A stretch of DNA of 64,000 nt from Prorocentrum cordatum. Taxonomy: Eukaryota; Sar; Dinophyceae; Prorocentrales; Prorocentraceae. The notes under the pieces are model-generated. The model had not been told where the DNA came from and did not search any database. It saw nothing but the letters and a program-made list of their open reading frames with translations. A program made the position numbers and the translations under genes. Each line of letters opens with the position of its first letter. The stretch's first letter is position 1. The stretch lies in contig CAUYUJ010017982.1 of NCBI GenBank assembly GCA_963575745.1, positions 386,413 through 450,412 on the forward strand, in the 5' to 3' direction. This document shows positions 22,273 through 33,352 of the stretch, in pieces.

Positions 22273-24015
22273 CTACGGCGCCTCGTCGCGGGGTCGACGC
22301 GAGTGTCGCAGCGTGGCGCAACGCGTTGAACGCACTCTGACGCCTCTAGACTGCTGCCAGCGCGACGTGCCCGCGCATCTCCCAACATCACGGCAAAACG
22401 CAGCTGAAGTTTTCCCCCGGGGCACGGCGAGAAGAACTTCCCGGTGCCAAGGGTGGGCCTCGGTCACCGTTCCACTCGCCCTACTATTTCCTGGAGAAGG
22501 AGCGCCGTTTTGCGTCGCCGCGGCAGTCGAGGCTATCGGAAAATCGCTCTGCACTACAAGCCGAGTCTGAGGCCCTGTCAACATCTTCCCATCATTGCGC
22601 ATGGTCGCGTTCTGTGACTCACGGGGATTAAGCAGGTTGTTACGTGCCTCTCTTTGCCGTGCAAGGTCCTCAGTGGCCATATGTAATTCGGTCTTGGCCT
22701 GCTCGGCCTAATCAGTAGTGCTGCCGTCGCGGAGACTCCCCTGTTGCACCACCGCTCTCTCTTCTTCCCTCGCACGGTGGATTAAGGCAGTGGTCTGTGC
22801 CTCTCTCATATACATGTCGCATTCTACCGATCGATGAGGCTCTCTTGCTTCCTGCTCGGCTTTCTGTAGTAGTTGCTGCATGTGGCTTTTCTTCGCAACC
22901 ATTTCTCCTGCTTCTCGGCTTCTCGCTTCTCTGTGCTTTCGTTATGTTAATTACTCAAACTCTTTATTATGTTTCTGAACCTCTGTCAAAACCCTCTGGG
23001 ATGCTTCTGAGGCCGCCTGTCGGCTCAGTTGCGTTTGTTGCGTGGCGTGTCGAAGGGACTCCTCTTCGGCGTGAATTATCCGAACATGTCCGTCCTTTCC
23101 TGCCTTCATAACATGCAGCTGCTCTGCCAATTCCTCGCGTGGCCTCATTTCGTTGGCCGACCTTTTCTTCGCCTCTGCTTGCTGCCATTCCAAAAAAAGG
23201 CGAGATGGCGGCAATTATGTTTCATGCCCAAGCACCCGGAACAGAGCCAACTGAGGCTCCCATATTGGCGACTGTGCGAGCATCCTGCACACGTTGGTCG
23301 TTAGCACGGTCCGTCCGCGCTGCGTGCCTTCCCCGGGCAACTGTTCTTTACTGACGGGTAGCACCCTTGGCCTTTTGGCCCAGCAGCCCGTTTTTACTGA
23401 GATGCCTGCGGAGGAGGATATGCAAGACTCGAGGCTGTTTTTTGATTTACCGAGCAACCTGCATGCCAACGGCGATCTTGATAAGGATCTTCTGCCACCG
23501 TTGCGCGGGGACGTGTTTGGAAGTGGACGGGGTCCCGAACTCTGGTCCTCTATTGGACACTGTTGTTCATCCACCGTGTCCCCTGCCACGTCGGGGATTG
23601 GAACTGGGGAATCCCTGTCCATACTGATATTTGCGGGCGCCTTGTGGCGTTTCGCCCCAAGTGTCTCCCCTGTGATATATGTCACGTGGTCTGTTTGTGA
23701 CACAATTGGGGTCGTCTTACTTCTGATGGATGAACGTTCAAAATTGATGTCTTCATCTTCCACGGACAACTCCCGTGCCATTTCGTCCCCTTTCTCTGTC
23801 GGCTGAACCAGCGCCGATTCGCCGTCTACCATTGGAAAGAATGGGTCATCAAGCAACGATAGAACAATTGCTCCATGAGGGATATGGACCAGTTCGTCCG
23901 TTAGCGGTACATTAGTCCGATCATGGGCGTTCTCCGTAGGAACCAGCGTGTTATGTTCAATGATCGCAGTCGTTTGCACATCTGATCCATCAACGAAGCG
24001 TCTGGCTGAAAACAA
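22273..24015 (-). pseudogene. gag-like coiled-coil frame
   Basis: A single reading frame of about 581 codons runs leftward from the inner edge of the 5' LTR and is broken by only four stops (at about 23215, 22951, 22936 and 22708), with no frameshift. The first ~270 residues are acidic and polar. Residues ~270-450 are strongly helical and rich in E, K, Q, R and A (for example EWQQAEAKKRSANEM and MQQLLQKAEQEAREPHR), which suggests a coiled coil. A charged stretch (RGRQDEERRRSQQREERAR) continues in another frame to about 22150. Position right after the LTR argues for gag; no capsid or zinc-knuckle motif is recognisable. Confidence 0.5.
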
Positions 24016-24279
24016 TCATTCGTCAGAGGAACACGATTCCCGGCGAACGTGGGATTGAATGGTGATGGTGAAATATGGGTGTCATCGCTCATGATGTGCC
24101 TATCAGGTGGGCTTCTCAATAATCAGCAAACCGTTAAGCTGAAATCTAGGAGTGCGGGAATGGGGAGAAGAGGACGACGACGAGACGATCCAACTCCCCT
24201 CTACCCTCACGCGCGCAAGATGCGCGCTATCCTCGGCTCGGTCCTCGAACCACTCCCTCACAGCTGCGGGCAACGTCGG
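24015..24279 (-). repeat. 5' LTR of the copia-type element
   Basis: Homology with 7815-8079 starts at a TCATT on the plus strand and ends at CAACGTCGG. A hand count over 259 aligned bases gave about 43 mismatches and no gaps (about 83% identity), so the insertion is old. Best-kept blocks are GGTGATGGTGAAATATGGGT and the stretch around AGAGGACGACGACGAGACGA. No clean TG...CA ends are visible. Confidence 0.75.
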
Positions 24280-24885
24280 TCGTCCTCCTTCCCCCCGCCT
24301 CCGTCCTCCCACCCTCCTCCTCTCTATTCTACACCATCCTGCGCGACGGCGGATCCTGCAGTTTGGTGCCGGACGCCGCGAGGCTCATGACCCAACGCGG
24401 CAGGCCTTCCAAGCCCATGGCCTGGCGGGAAGAGAGGAAACGCGAGGATGGGGATGAGCCTGAGCAGGAGGAGCGCACTGGCCCAAAAAAGGGGGGGTCG
24501 CGGCGGCACGAGGGCCACAAAGAGGACTGCACGGACGAGGTACTTGCCCCCTCCCCCCTTTCGAGCTGGCGCGCCCGCGGGGCGTTGCCGACGGGGCCCG
24601 TGGGAGGGTGGTGATCAAACGCATGTTGTATGGAGGCTTCTGAAATGTTTAACGACGCTTCGACTAAAAATCTGACGGTTCAAATACAATTCTAACCGTG
24701 GAGGCACGATCCGTGTGAGGGTATGTGAGGGTGTCAAACAAAAAATCGACGCCGTCTCGGGGCCCAGGCGCTGGGGGGGAAAATTGTGTTCTGGCCCTGG
24801 GAAAAAAGGCTGGGGGGGGCTTGGGCGGCGGGGGTTCAAACATTTGCTCTGGCACCACAAGCGGGGGGGAGGGAAAAGGGAGGAG
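24280..24885. other. Unassigned sequence beside the 5' LTR
   Basis: Opens with a C/T-rich run (24280-24330), then mixed GC-rich sequence with G-runs near 24780-24830. No gene or RNA is recognised. Confidence 0.5.
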
Positions 24886-25076
24886 GCATTGCATTGCATT
24901 GCGTCGCGTTGCATTGCATTGCGTTACAGATAACTGCGCAGTGTTGCGACGAAGTGCACTGCGCTGTATCCTGTTGCGTTGGATTGCGTTGGAGCGCGTT
25001 GCGCTGCATGGTGTTATGTTGCATTGCGATGCGTTGAATTTGTATGTGTGATGCTTTGCGTTGCATTGGGTTGCGA
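24886..25076 (+). repeat. Degenerate TTGCA/TTGCG pentamer array
   Basis: About 190 bp built from TTGCA, TTGCG and TTGGA-type pentamers with occasional insertions. A shorter relative occurs at about 26930-26985. Confidence 0.75.
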
Positions 25077-25882
25077 GCGAAGGGGAGGAGGGGACAACTT
25101 CTCTTTCGTCGGCGGCGAAGCAAAGGCGGTCCGCGCCAGCGTGTGGCAATTCGGGGCAACCGAATGGCCAATTGGCCGGCATGCAAGAGGGACATGGACG
25201 AGGGCGGCCGCGCGGAGGGAGGGGGGAAACAAGGCTCAGACGAAGAGTTCCGCGTCGAGCGGGCTGGAGCGGCCGGCCGTGGCAGCGGTGACCGTGGCAG
25301 CTGCCGGGCCGGGGCGAGGGCGCGCCCGCGGACGCTGCCAGGGCCCAGAAAAGATGTCGAGCAACTGGTTGAAGCAGTGCAGGAGTCCAGGGATTATCAC
25401 CAGCAAAATGCTGTGTCCACCAGGCGCGCTGGCTGTGTGAAGTCGCGCCCCAGCGCAGCGTCCGCAGCGGGGCGGCACCGGGGGTGGAGCTGAGCTGCAC
25501 GCCAGGGGCGGCAGAGGGGCAGCGCCATGGCGGCGCGCGAGGAGGGAGGGAAGCGGGCGAAAGGGGACAGGGGGGGAAGGGAGGAAAGAGGAGTGCCCCG
25601 CCCGCGGGTGACCCCTGACGGGCGTGGCGGCAGCAGCCCGCAGCCCAGCGCCAGCGGCGTCACGGGAGAGCGTGGGGAAGCGCCCACGGCTGCGGCGTCC
25701 CTGTGGTGCCTGAGTGGCGGCTGCGCTGCGGGACAGCAAAGCTGAGGCCACAAGGCCAGTGCGGGTGCATGGAAAGGGGCCCGCGCGTCAGGATGACGCG
25801 GCGCCAGGGGCAAGGGGCCCGGCTGGCGACGAGGGGCGGGGGCTGCAGGGCAGCCGGGGCGAGAGATGGGGAAGGAGAGAAG
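25077..25882. other. GC-rich unassigned sequence
   Basis: Open frames exist on both strands because stop codons are rare at this GC content. I see no conserved motif. Confidence 0.4.
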
Positions 25883-26044
25883 CGCACCTGAGCGGTGCAG
25901 CACCTGGTGGAATCAGGGCCGCGCGCTGCCCAGGCAGACAGCGGGCGGCCAGAAGGGGGGGAACGCACTTGAGCGGTGCAACACCTTGTGGAAGCATGGC
26001 TGCGCACCGTCTGGGTAGACAGCGCGCAGCCTGAGAGGGGGGGG
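25883..26044 (+). repeat. Two-copy 81-bp tandem repeat
   Basis: GCACCTGAGCGGTGCAGCAC at 25883 and GCACTTGAGCGGTGCAACAC at 25964 start two copies, each ending in a G-run. The unit continues with GTGGAA, CAGACAGCG-like and GGCGGCC-like blocks. Confidence 0.7.
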
Positions 26045-26454
26045 CACACCGGGTGCCACGTGTAGGTGCCGAAACGGCGCCGATCTGGTGTGGTCGCCAC
26101 CGTGGGGTCGGCCGCAGCTGGCGGGCGGCACTGGGAGTCGATGCGGCGCTGTTCCGACCGACCCTGCCCCGTTGCCCGGTGAGGGTCGCGCTGGGCTAGG
26201 GGACTAGCGTCTCTTTAGGCCAGGTCGGCGCGGTCTCACTGGATCGTTCTCAGGCCAGGTAGGGTCAGCACGCCGCTTGCCGTTCCCCTGTGAGTCGCCG
26301 CCTTTCCCTGTGCCTTGGCTGTCGTCATGGCGGCCTTGGGCCGTGGAGTCCCTGTGGCGCTGGCATTGTCAGACTCTATCCCAGTCCACGCAAATATTGC
26401 GGTGCCAGCAGAGGCGGCGGACGTCGTAGTGAAAGCAGGCCAGGTCTGCGAGGA

Positions 26455-26630
26455 AGTCCTTGCAGGAGGGAGGGAAGGAGGAGTGACGAGGGAGGAGGAG
26501 CGAGGAAGGGGAGGTGGCAGGGGCGAAGGAGGAGGGAAGGAGGAGGGAAGGAGGAGGAGGAGGAGGAGGAGGAGGAAGGATGGAGGAGGGGGGGCGGGAG
26601 AAGGACGAGGAGGAGGAAAGGATAGTAATG
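26455..26630 (+). repeat. (GGA)n purine tract
   Basis: About 170 bp of nearly pure A/G on the plus strand, with a perfect (GGA)n core near 26550-26575. Confidence 0.85.
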
Positions 26631-27103
26631 TTGTTCGCTCCTCTGGCCCTTTATCATCGTTGTCGTCGCCGTCGTTGTCGTCCTCGTGGCATACTCCGCC
26701 ACCACGTCTCACGGCACGAAGTGGAGTGCCATCAGGTGCTCCAGAATCCTCTGTAATCTGAACATGGCGAGTAGAGTGGAGTCGCCTTCGTCTTCGGACA
26801 CCGAGGCGCTGCCACTTGACCGGTAGAGTGGGGCGGGATTGTTTTTCCTTGTGCCCCGGCGGCGCTGACACGCGACGAGGCGCGCACTGCGTTACAATGA
26901 TTTGCGGTGTACTGCGTCACCGCCTTGTATTGAATTGCGCTGGGATGCGCTGAATTGCGTTGCGTTGCATTGCATTGAATTCTGGTCGACGTAGCCCTAC
27001 TAGTACGCCCGCCAGCGCGGACTTTCGAGGATGTCTCGAGCGGGATCGTGGTCGTCGTAATCGTCGTCGGAGTCGGAACCGCCCGTCGTCCTGACCTTAA
27101 TGC

Positions 27104-27194
27104 CCATCATTTTCCTCATTATCGTCCTCATAACCATCATAATCGTCCTCATCAGCAGCAACAACAACATCATCATCATCATCGACATCGTCAG

Positions 27195-27232
<38 letters not shown>

Positions 27233-27233
27233 G

Positions 27234-27278
<45 letters not shown>

Positions 27279-27685
27279 GATCAACATCGCCATCATCAAC
27301 ATCATCATCATCTACATCGCCATAGCCATCATCAAATCAATCATCATCATCATCAACATCATCACCATCCTCATCCTCATCATAATCAGCATCATCACCA
27401 TTAGTATCCTCATCATCCTGATCGTGATGATCGCCATCGTCATCGTCATTATCATAACAACCGTCATTGTCATACTGATCCTTACCACCATCATCATCAT
27501 CCCCACCATCCGGCGCACTGCTTCCAATCAACACCATCATCATCATCATCAGCATCATCATCAAAAGTACCATCATCATCAATATCAACATCGTCATCAT
27601 CATCATCACCACCATCATCATCATCATCATCATCAACATCATCATTATCACCATCACCATCACCATCACCATCACCCACATGATC
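27104..27685 (+). repeat. (CAT)n microsatellite region
   Basis: About 580 bp of CAT/ATC triplets with interruptions; the longest near-perfect run lies at 27190-27280. All frames translate to His, Ile or Met/Asp runs, so the long open frames here are not genes. Confidence 0.95.
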
Positions 27686-27899
27686 GTCCATCATCACCGT
27701 TATTGTAAGCATTGCCACAAGTATTCTCGCCGTTACCAGCCCGAAGCATCCCAGAAAGCCTTGAGCAACCCGGAGGGGATGTCAAACCTAGAACGCTCAC
27801 AAACTTTCGAGCGTCAGCCCTCCACGGCGTCCTCAACCCTCCGACCCAGCACCACGTCAAACTCTCCAACCTCGAACACCGACGAACCGCCTGGGCAAA

Positions 27900-28345
27900 C
27901 GGGCAACCCGGCCGACCACACAACCAACGAGCCAACCGATTCACCAACCAACCGACCGACCGACGAACAAACCAACCAAACCACTAACCAATCAACCAAC
28001 CAACCAACCACCCAACCAACCGGGCAACCAACCAATTTTACCAACCGGCCAGACGGTTCATCGGCCAACCGGTCAACTGGCCCACGGGCCAACCAACCAA
28101 CTAACCAACGAACCAGCCAGCCAAGCAACCACCCAATCAACCAACCAACAAACCAACCAACCAACCACCCAATCAATCAACCAATCAACCGAGCAACCGA
28201 CCAACCAAGCAACCAACCAACCGACCAACATACCAACCAACGCAGCAACCAACCAACCAACCAATCAACCAACCAACCCATCAGCCAACCCGCCAATCGA
28301 CCAACCAACCAACCAACCGACGGACCGACGAACCAACCAATTTTG
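27900..28345 (+). repeat. (AACC)n degenerate microsatellite
   Basis: About 445 bp of CCAACCAA-type tetranucleotides broken by GACC, CACC and TCAACC variants. Translation gives TNQP repeats. Confidence 0.9.
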
Positions 28346-28544
28346 GCAAAACCCTCACACGGATCGCGCCTCGGGGACCAGAAGCAATATGTTTGAGCCC
28401 TCAGAACAAGTGTTAACCCCTCCGAAAAATTTGATTAAACCTGGCATCCGCCAAACCAGGCTGGCGGGGGCACACCTGCTGAAGGCGTGCCCGGGCGAGG
28501 CTCCTAAGGTCGGCCCTCGGCCGACGGCAGAGAACTTGGGCAGG

Positions 28545-29240
28545 AGGAGGAGGACCAGTGCAAACCAAGGACTCACCAACGATGTTGGAATCCACCCTCC
28601 CTCAAAGCTCCCTCTTCAGAGGCCCCTACGAAGATTCATTTCCACTGAAGGAAATGCCCGGATGGGGGAGAGCCGTGTGAAAATACTGCAGCGTGCAGGA
28701 TTTCAACACCACGAGCCAACCTGACTGTTGCGTCTTGACGACCCAAAACCGTGCTATAACACAAGTCCTGGGATTTCAACACCGCGAATCAACATACGTA
28801 ACTGTTGCTCCCTGACAGTCCTGAATTGTTCCGAAACGCTCCTTCTGGTACGTTAGCCATGAGAACCAATGAAACTCTTGCAAGTCTTTTGAAGCGAATG
28901 TGCGCGGCGCTGAGGCGAGAGCCACATTTTGAAAACGGCTAAAGCGAGAGCCACTTGTTGAAAACTACCCACCTTCAATATTTGAAGCTGTTACGAACTT
29001 CGAAAACGAATGTACGCGGCGCTGAGGCGAGAGCCACATTCTGAAAACAACCTGTACTGAATCCGTGAAATTCTTGCAACTGCTTTCAACGACTGTGCGC
29101 GGCGCTAAAGCGAGAGCCCCATGCTAAAAACGAGGTGATCTCAATCCTTGAAGCCCTTACATTACAGACTTCTGAGACGACCGAGCGCGGCGCTAGGGCG
29201 AGAGCCACATTTTGGAAGCGACCCGCCCTCCATATGTGGT
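28545..29240 (+). mobile_element. One-arm relative of the foldback element
   Basis: Starts beside a short (GGA)n run with CCAGTGCAAACC and then follows the same order of blocks as the foldback arm at 43.34-43.82 kb: GATGTTGGAAT, a TTCATTTCCACTGAAGGAA block, CAACCTGACTGTTGCG, TTCAACACCGCGAATCAAC and several ~85-bp units. Each unit holds GCGGCGCTRAGGCGAGAGCC (R is A or G), at about 28905, 29012, 29099 and 29190. No second arm is present here. Confidence 0.65.
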
Positions 29241-29362
29241 ACTGCTACCAGCTGCGAAGCGTGAGGCTCGTGAAGTGTAAGGAGGTCTCAGGCGACACGC
29301 CCAGCCCGCCCTTCCGACTGACCTCGTGGTGGGACAGGGAGGAATTATTCCTACGGAAAAGA

Positions 29363-29550
29363 ATGGAGGAGGAGGAGTGAGGAGGAGGAGGAGGAGGAGG
29401 AGGAGGAGGAGGAGGAGGAGGAAGAGGCGGAGAAGGAGGAAGAGGAGGAAGGGGCGGAGGAGGAGGAGGGAGGAGGAGAAATATGAGGAGGAAGAGAAGG
29501 AGGAGGAGGAGAAGGAGGAGGAGGGGGAGAAGGAGGAAGAGGAGTACACC
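29363..29550 (+). repeat. (GGA)n purine tract
   Basis: About 190 bp of GAG/GGA/AAG triplets on the plus strand. Poly-Glu and poly-Arg frames on one strand and Ser/Leu/Pro frames on the other follow from this. Confidence 0.9.
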
Positions 29551-31035
29551 TGGGAGGCCAGGGGGCCACAGCAGCGCCGCAGGGAGCCATTGGAGAAAGA
29601 GGGTGGAAGGGGCGGCGGGGATGTGGAGATGCATTCCAGCTCGCTGTGCAGAGGGGCAGTCGTACCGGGGCAAGCGAGCAGCCTGCGCGACGCACTCAGG
29701 TGTCCGCGTCCAACGCGGGCACATGGGCGGCCTGGGGGCTGCAGAATCCATACCCATGCTCGAGACCCTTGCGACATGGCTCGAGATTTGGCGGGCCGCC
29801 ACGAGCCGGATGGGCTAACCAGCAGGCCCAACCGCCAGTGAAGTCGCTGGGGACGGACGGGCGCCTATTGAGGCCCCCAAGGACTGATGCAGACATGATG
29901 GAGGCGGAGATGGCGCGGGCCTGCATGTAGCGCTGCGCACTGGAAGCCTGGCACAAGCGGCCTCGCCAGAAGACGAACGACCCGTCCCCAGTAGCGATGA
30001 AAGGGGTCGGCCGCGCGAGAGGGAGGAGAGGGAGGAGGCGGAGAACGACGACGAGAGCGTGAAACTGTATGAATACGGCACGGGTGCCCGTCGCCTGGCA
30101 GAACGTGTCCGAGAAGTGCGTGCAATTGTGCCTCAGCAGGTTGTAGTCCTGCTGAGGGGGGCAAGGCCATCGAGAACTGACGTCTCGACCTCTTTGTCTA
30201 CCCTAGAGGAGATCAAGAGGTCGAGCTTTCTCTGGACGTTGCTGGCCTTCCCTGGGCCTCCAGGAAGACCTACGACCACCTTCGGACACCTTTGGAGGGC
30301 GAGGTCCTCGATGTCAGGCGTGCGTCTCTGGTGTGTTGCTCTGCTTGGGGGGGGGGGGCTGGCATGACATCTGTGTGGCCTGAGCAGTGCAAAAGCATCC
30401 AATTACGTACCCCGCCTATCCGAAACGAATGATAATATTCATGGGCCCCTTCGAAACGAATGGCGACATCAAAAGACATGCAATCCCCCATCACAAAATA
30501 GATGTGAAGCCGTTATGTTGAACGCCCCGTGGGATCAGAGACAGTCGGAACCCCAAAGGCTGGCAATCATCTGGACACCCAAGCGACTTAGGTCACGAAC
30601 AGGCGGAACAAGCGGAAACGGTGCTTAAGCGAATCGATCGGTAACACGTACAAACATCGGAACGCGCCGCCGAATCTATGAAATGTGACGCAACTAACTT
30701 GGACCACCTCCACACGTGACCGCCTCCACACGTGACCACCTGCCAAACACATGTTGGCAAAACCCAACTGGCCGGCGACAGAAACCTACGACGATGACGA
30801 TGGATATGTTACGGCATCGGGGACGATGTCGACGACGCCGAGGGTGATAGTGATGAAGCTGGTGGCGATAATAATAGCGGTGGTCATGACGACGCTGACT
30901 TTGCAAGGGGCTCTTCGAGAAACCAATAATTATATCAACGCGTGTGCATCGAGTTAAATTAGTTGTCAGGGACAGGAGGGTTCCGTACCAGGCATGGGCG
31001 GCAACCTACTTGGTGCGATTGAGGGTGCAATATAT
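29551..31035. other. Unassigned sequence
   Basis: No recognisable gene. Small features: a 15-bp CTCCACACGTGACC-like repeat (about 30700-30740) and a run of 10 G at 30349-30358. Confidence 0.4.
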
Positions 31036-31405
31036 GGGATGCAATCTGATTGCCGTCGCAACACCGCGTATTACTGAGGAAAGAAAGGAGACCGATGCGC
31101 TCTCTTTTCCTGCGTGAGCCGGTGTTGAGCGACGCTCCGCGAGCGATCCGCTTACCTATGAGGGTGATGCGTCTGTGTAAGGTGGGCGGGAGGTAGAGGC
31201 GAGGCCCAGGCTCAGAGGGCTGCGAAAGGAGAAAGGGAAGCGAAGAAAGAACCTGCACGCAACGGGAGCAGCCGTCGAGTTCCAAGCAAAAACACGCTGC
31301 CGTCGCAGCACCGTGTAGTAGGAAGGGGGGAGAGGAGACCGACACGCTCTCTTGTTCCTAGCTGAGGCGGTGTTGAACAACGCTCCGCGTGCGCTCCGCC
31401 CATCG
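31036..31405 (+). repeat. Two-copy tandem repeat, ~240-bp spacing
   Basis: A ~115-bp segment containing GCCGTCGCAACACCG, GGAGACCGA, CGCTCTCTT and GGTGTTGAGCGACGCTCCGC (31040-31150) recurs with changes at 31295-31395 (GCCGTCGCAGCACCG, GGAGACCGA, CGCTCTCTT, GGTGTTGAACAACGCTCCGC). Confidence 0.65.
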
Positions 31406-31449
31406 CTCTTCCAGGGGACTTCCGGGTCCGCCTTCATGCATTCGAGCTA

Positions 31450-32859
31450 GAGGCGGGCCGAGAGTCGAAGCTCCACGGCCCACCAGTCCCCACTCCACAA
31501 ACGCTCCGTAGAGGGCGCCCAAACAGCTCAAGCCCGGCTGCTCCGGGAGGGGAACGGAGAGGAGCAAAAGAGGTAGGGGGCCGTAACGACTCGCAGCTCG
31601 CACCAAGCTGAGCGCGCTCCTTACCCAGAACGGCGGTCCCTCCGCGACCCAGCTGTTCCTAAAGTGGGGCTGGCCACCAAGGCTGGCCTGCGATCTTTCC
31701 GGCATCGGGCAGCCCTGGCTGCCGGCCGGCCCGCGGGATTGCGGGGTTCCTCCACGCCCCGGGGGGGCCCCCGCGAAGCGCACCCCTCTCGTGCTCTCTT
31801 CCCCATGAGCCTCCTCCTTTCTTCTCCGATTGGTGCCCCCGATGGCAAGCTGGCGCCACTGCCACGGGCTTCCCAGCGGCAGACGTGGAAGGCGCTGGTC
31901 TTCCACCTCCAGAACCTCGAGGCCGGGGGCCGCGTGACGCACGGCGGCCGCCCCTCCGACTCTGATTGTCAGGGGGTGGCTCCCGATCTGGAGCGTCCAA
32001 ATGGTCTCGAAGTCGACCTCTCGCCCCAGAAGCGCGGTGGGCACCCCGGCGTCCACCGCCGGGGGGGCGGCCCGGCGGACCCAGCTGCTCCAGCGCCCGA
32101 ACCAGACACGGGGCGTCGCCCGTGGCGCAGCGGTTCGGGCAGCACCTGAAGTTACACCGACCCGTCTTGCTGCCCTCGATGAAGATCACCACCCCTATCG
32201 GCCTCCTGGAAGGTGCTGAGCGCCCCCGCCCCGCCCCGCGGGGTGGCATCCCTCCCGCGGGGCACCCTGCTCCGGGCCTAGGGCTTCCGCGGGCCCCCCA
32301 GGTGCTCCAAGGCCTGGAGCGCGCAGAAGAAAGCCGCAGCCACCGCCGCCCACTGGGCCGCGTCTCCAGGTCTCCCCGCGCGGAGGCGCTTCTGCAGCCA
32401 CGCTGGCAACTCCGCGGTGACTGCGTTCTCACGGTTTTGCTTTGCGCACGGGCGTTAGATCCCACCCAGCGCAAGCCCGAGGGTGGGAGCCGGCTCCAGG
32501 GGGTCTGGGCATCCTGCGGCGACGCCGAAGTGCCGGATGGCCACCGGCTTGCTCTTGCTCGTTCCTTCCGCCATTCCCTGGTAGTGCGCGAGCTGCACCA
32601 CGTAGTCCAAAAAATGTCCTCCTCCTTTAGCCCCTGCCCGCAACGCCGACACCAAAGAGGTGGGGGCCTCTTCCGGGCCCGCAGGAACAAGGCCCGCTGC
32701 CTCCAGCCCGCGGCGCAAGCGTTGCGGGTCCCCTTGGCCAACTTGCCCAGGAGGTACTGGTCGCGGATTTCTGCCCTGCCCCCGGCACCTTCCCCCGCCG
32801 ATGTGCGGCTGGGTGGGGCGCTGGCCCGCTTGGGCACCCCCCGCGGATGCTCTTTGCTA
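31450..32859 (-). other. Coding-like minus-strand region, unknown
   Basis: Pieces in different minus frames have natural-looking composition: KGGGHFLDYVVQLAHYQGMA near 32620, NAVTAELPAWLQKRLRAG near 32430, and REVDFETIWTLQIGSHPL followed by GLEVLEVEDQRLPRLPLG near 32010-31880. They could be remnants of one protein of ~400 residues with two frameshifts. I recognise no family. It ends at the large palindrome. The very high GC content makes open frames common here, so this is uncertain. Confidence 0.3.
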
Positions 32860-33009
32860 GGGGGCCACATGCGAACCCTACCCCTACCCCCCACGACTTC
32901 TGAGGGGGAGGGTGGGGTTCACTTCGCTCGAGAGCTCCCGAACGAAGTGAACCCCACCCTCCCCCTCAGAAATCGTGGGGGGTAGGGGTAGGGTTCGCAT
33001 GTGGCCCCC
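32860..33009. repeat. Near-perfect palindrome, 67-bp arms
   Basis: Arms 32860-32926 and 32943-33009 are reverse complements with one mismatch in 67 bp. The spacer of 16 bp is CTCGAGAGCTCCCGAA. The arm starts GGGGGCCACATGCGAACCC and ends GGTTCACTTCG. It could form a long hairpin as RNA or a cruciform as DNA. Confidence 0.95.
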
Positions 33010-33261
33010 GGTTTGCGCCGCTTCCCGCGCATCGTCCTCCTCATTGCCGCGCAACCTGCCGCGCCTGCGCGGGGCGGCAGCTGGCGGACGAATCCCATCC
33101 GGCCCGAGGCTCCTGGCAGCGCCGTCCGCGCCAGGCGTGGCCGGCCGCCCCCCCCGCCTCCCCCCTCGACCTCCGCAAGCTCTGGGTCGGCGCGCCCTGG
33201 CGCCCGCGCTCCGCTGCAGTCGGCGGAAGCGCGTCGGCGTCTGGACCCCTCAGGGTCGAGT

Positions 33262-33352
33262 CAGACACGCTCCTCTTCCTCCTTCTCCCCCCCCTCCTCC
33301 TCCTCCTCCTCCTCCTCCTTCTCCCCCCCCTCCTCCTCCTCCTCCTCCGCGG
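33262..33352 (+). repeat. (CTC)n pyrimidine tract
   Basis: About 90 bp of CCT/CTC triplets with two CCCCCC interruptions. Confidence 0.85.

Larger units (their letters stand above)
7815..24279 (-). mobile_element. Giant Ty1/copia-type LTR retrotransposon (~16.5 kb), decayed
   Basis: Two direct repeats of about 265 bp (7815-8079 and 24015-24279) align without gaps at an offset of exactly 16,200 bp. The minus strand between them carries gag-like, pre-integrase/integrase, RT and RNase H remnants in the order INT-RT-RNase H, which defines Ty1/copia (Ty3 elements have RT before INT). All domains are frameshifted. At 16.5 kb it is far larger than the ~5 kb usual for copia elements. Much of the excess lies between RNase H and the 3' LTR (8.1-16.0 kb), and some between gag and integrase. 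I could not define a primer-binding site, polypurine tract or target duplication, so the exact ends are approximate. Confidence 0.8.

Noticed and set aside
27680-28396. A 238-codon plus frame rich in TNQP
   Set aside because: Translation of the AACC microsatellite.
31659-32894. A 411-codon minus frame starting in the palindrome
   Set aside because: Arg/Pro/Gly-rich shadow of other frames in GC-rich DNA. The more natural-looking protein text lies in different frames of the same strand.
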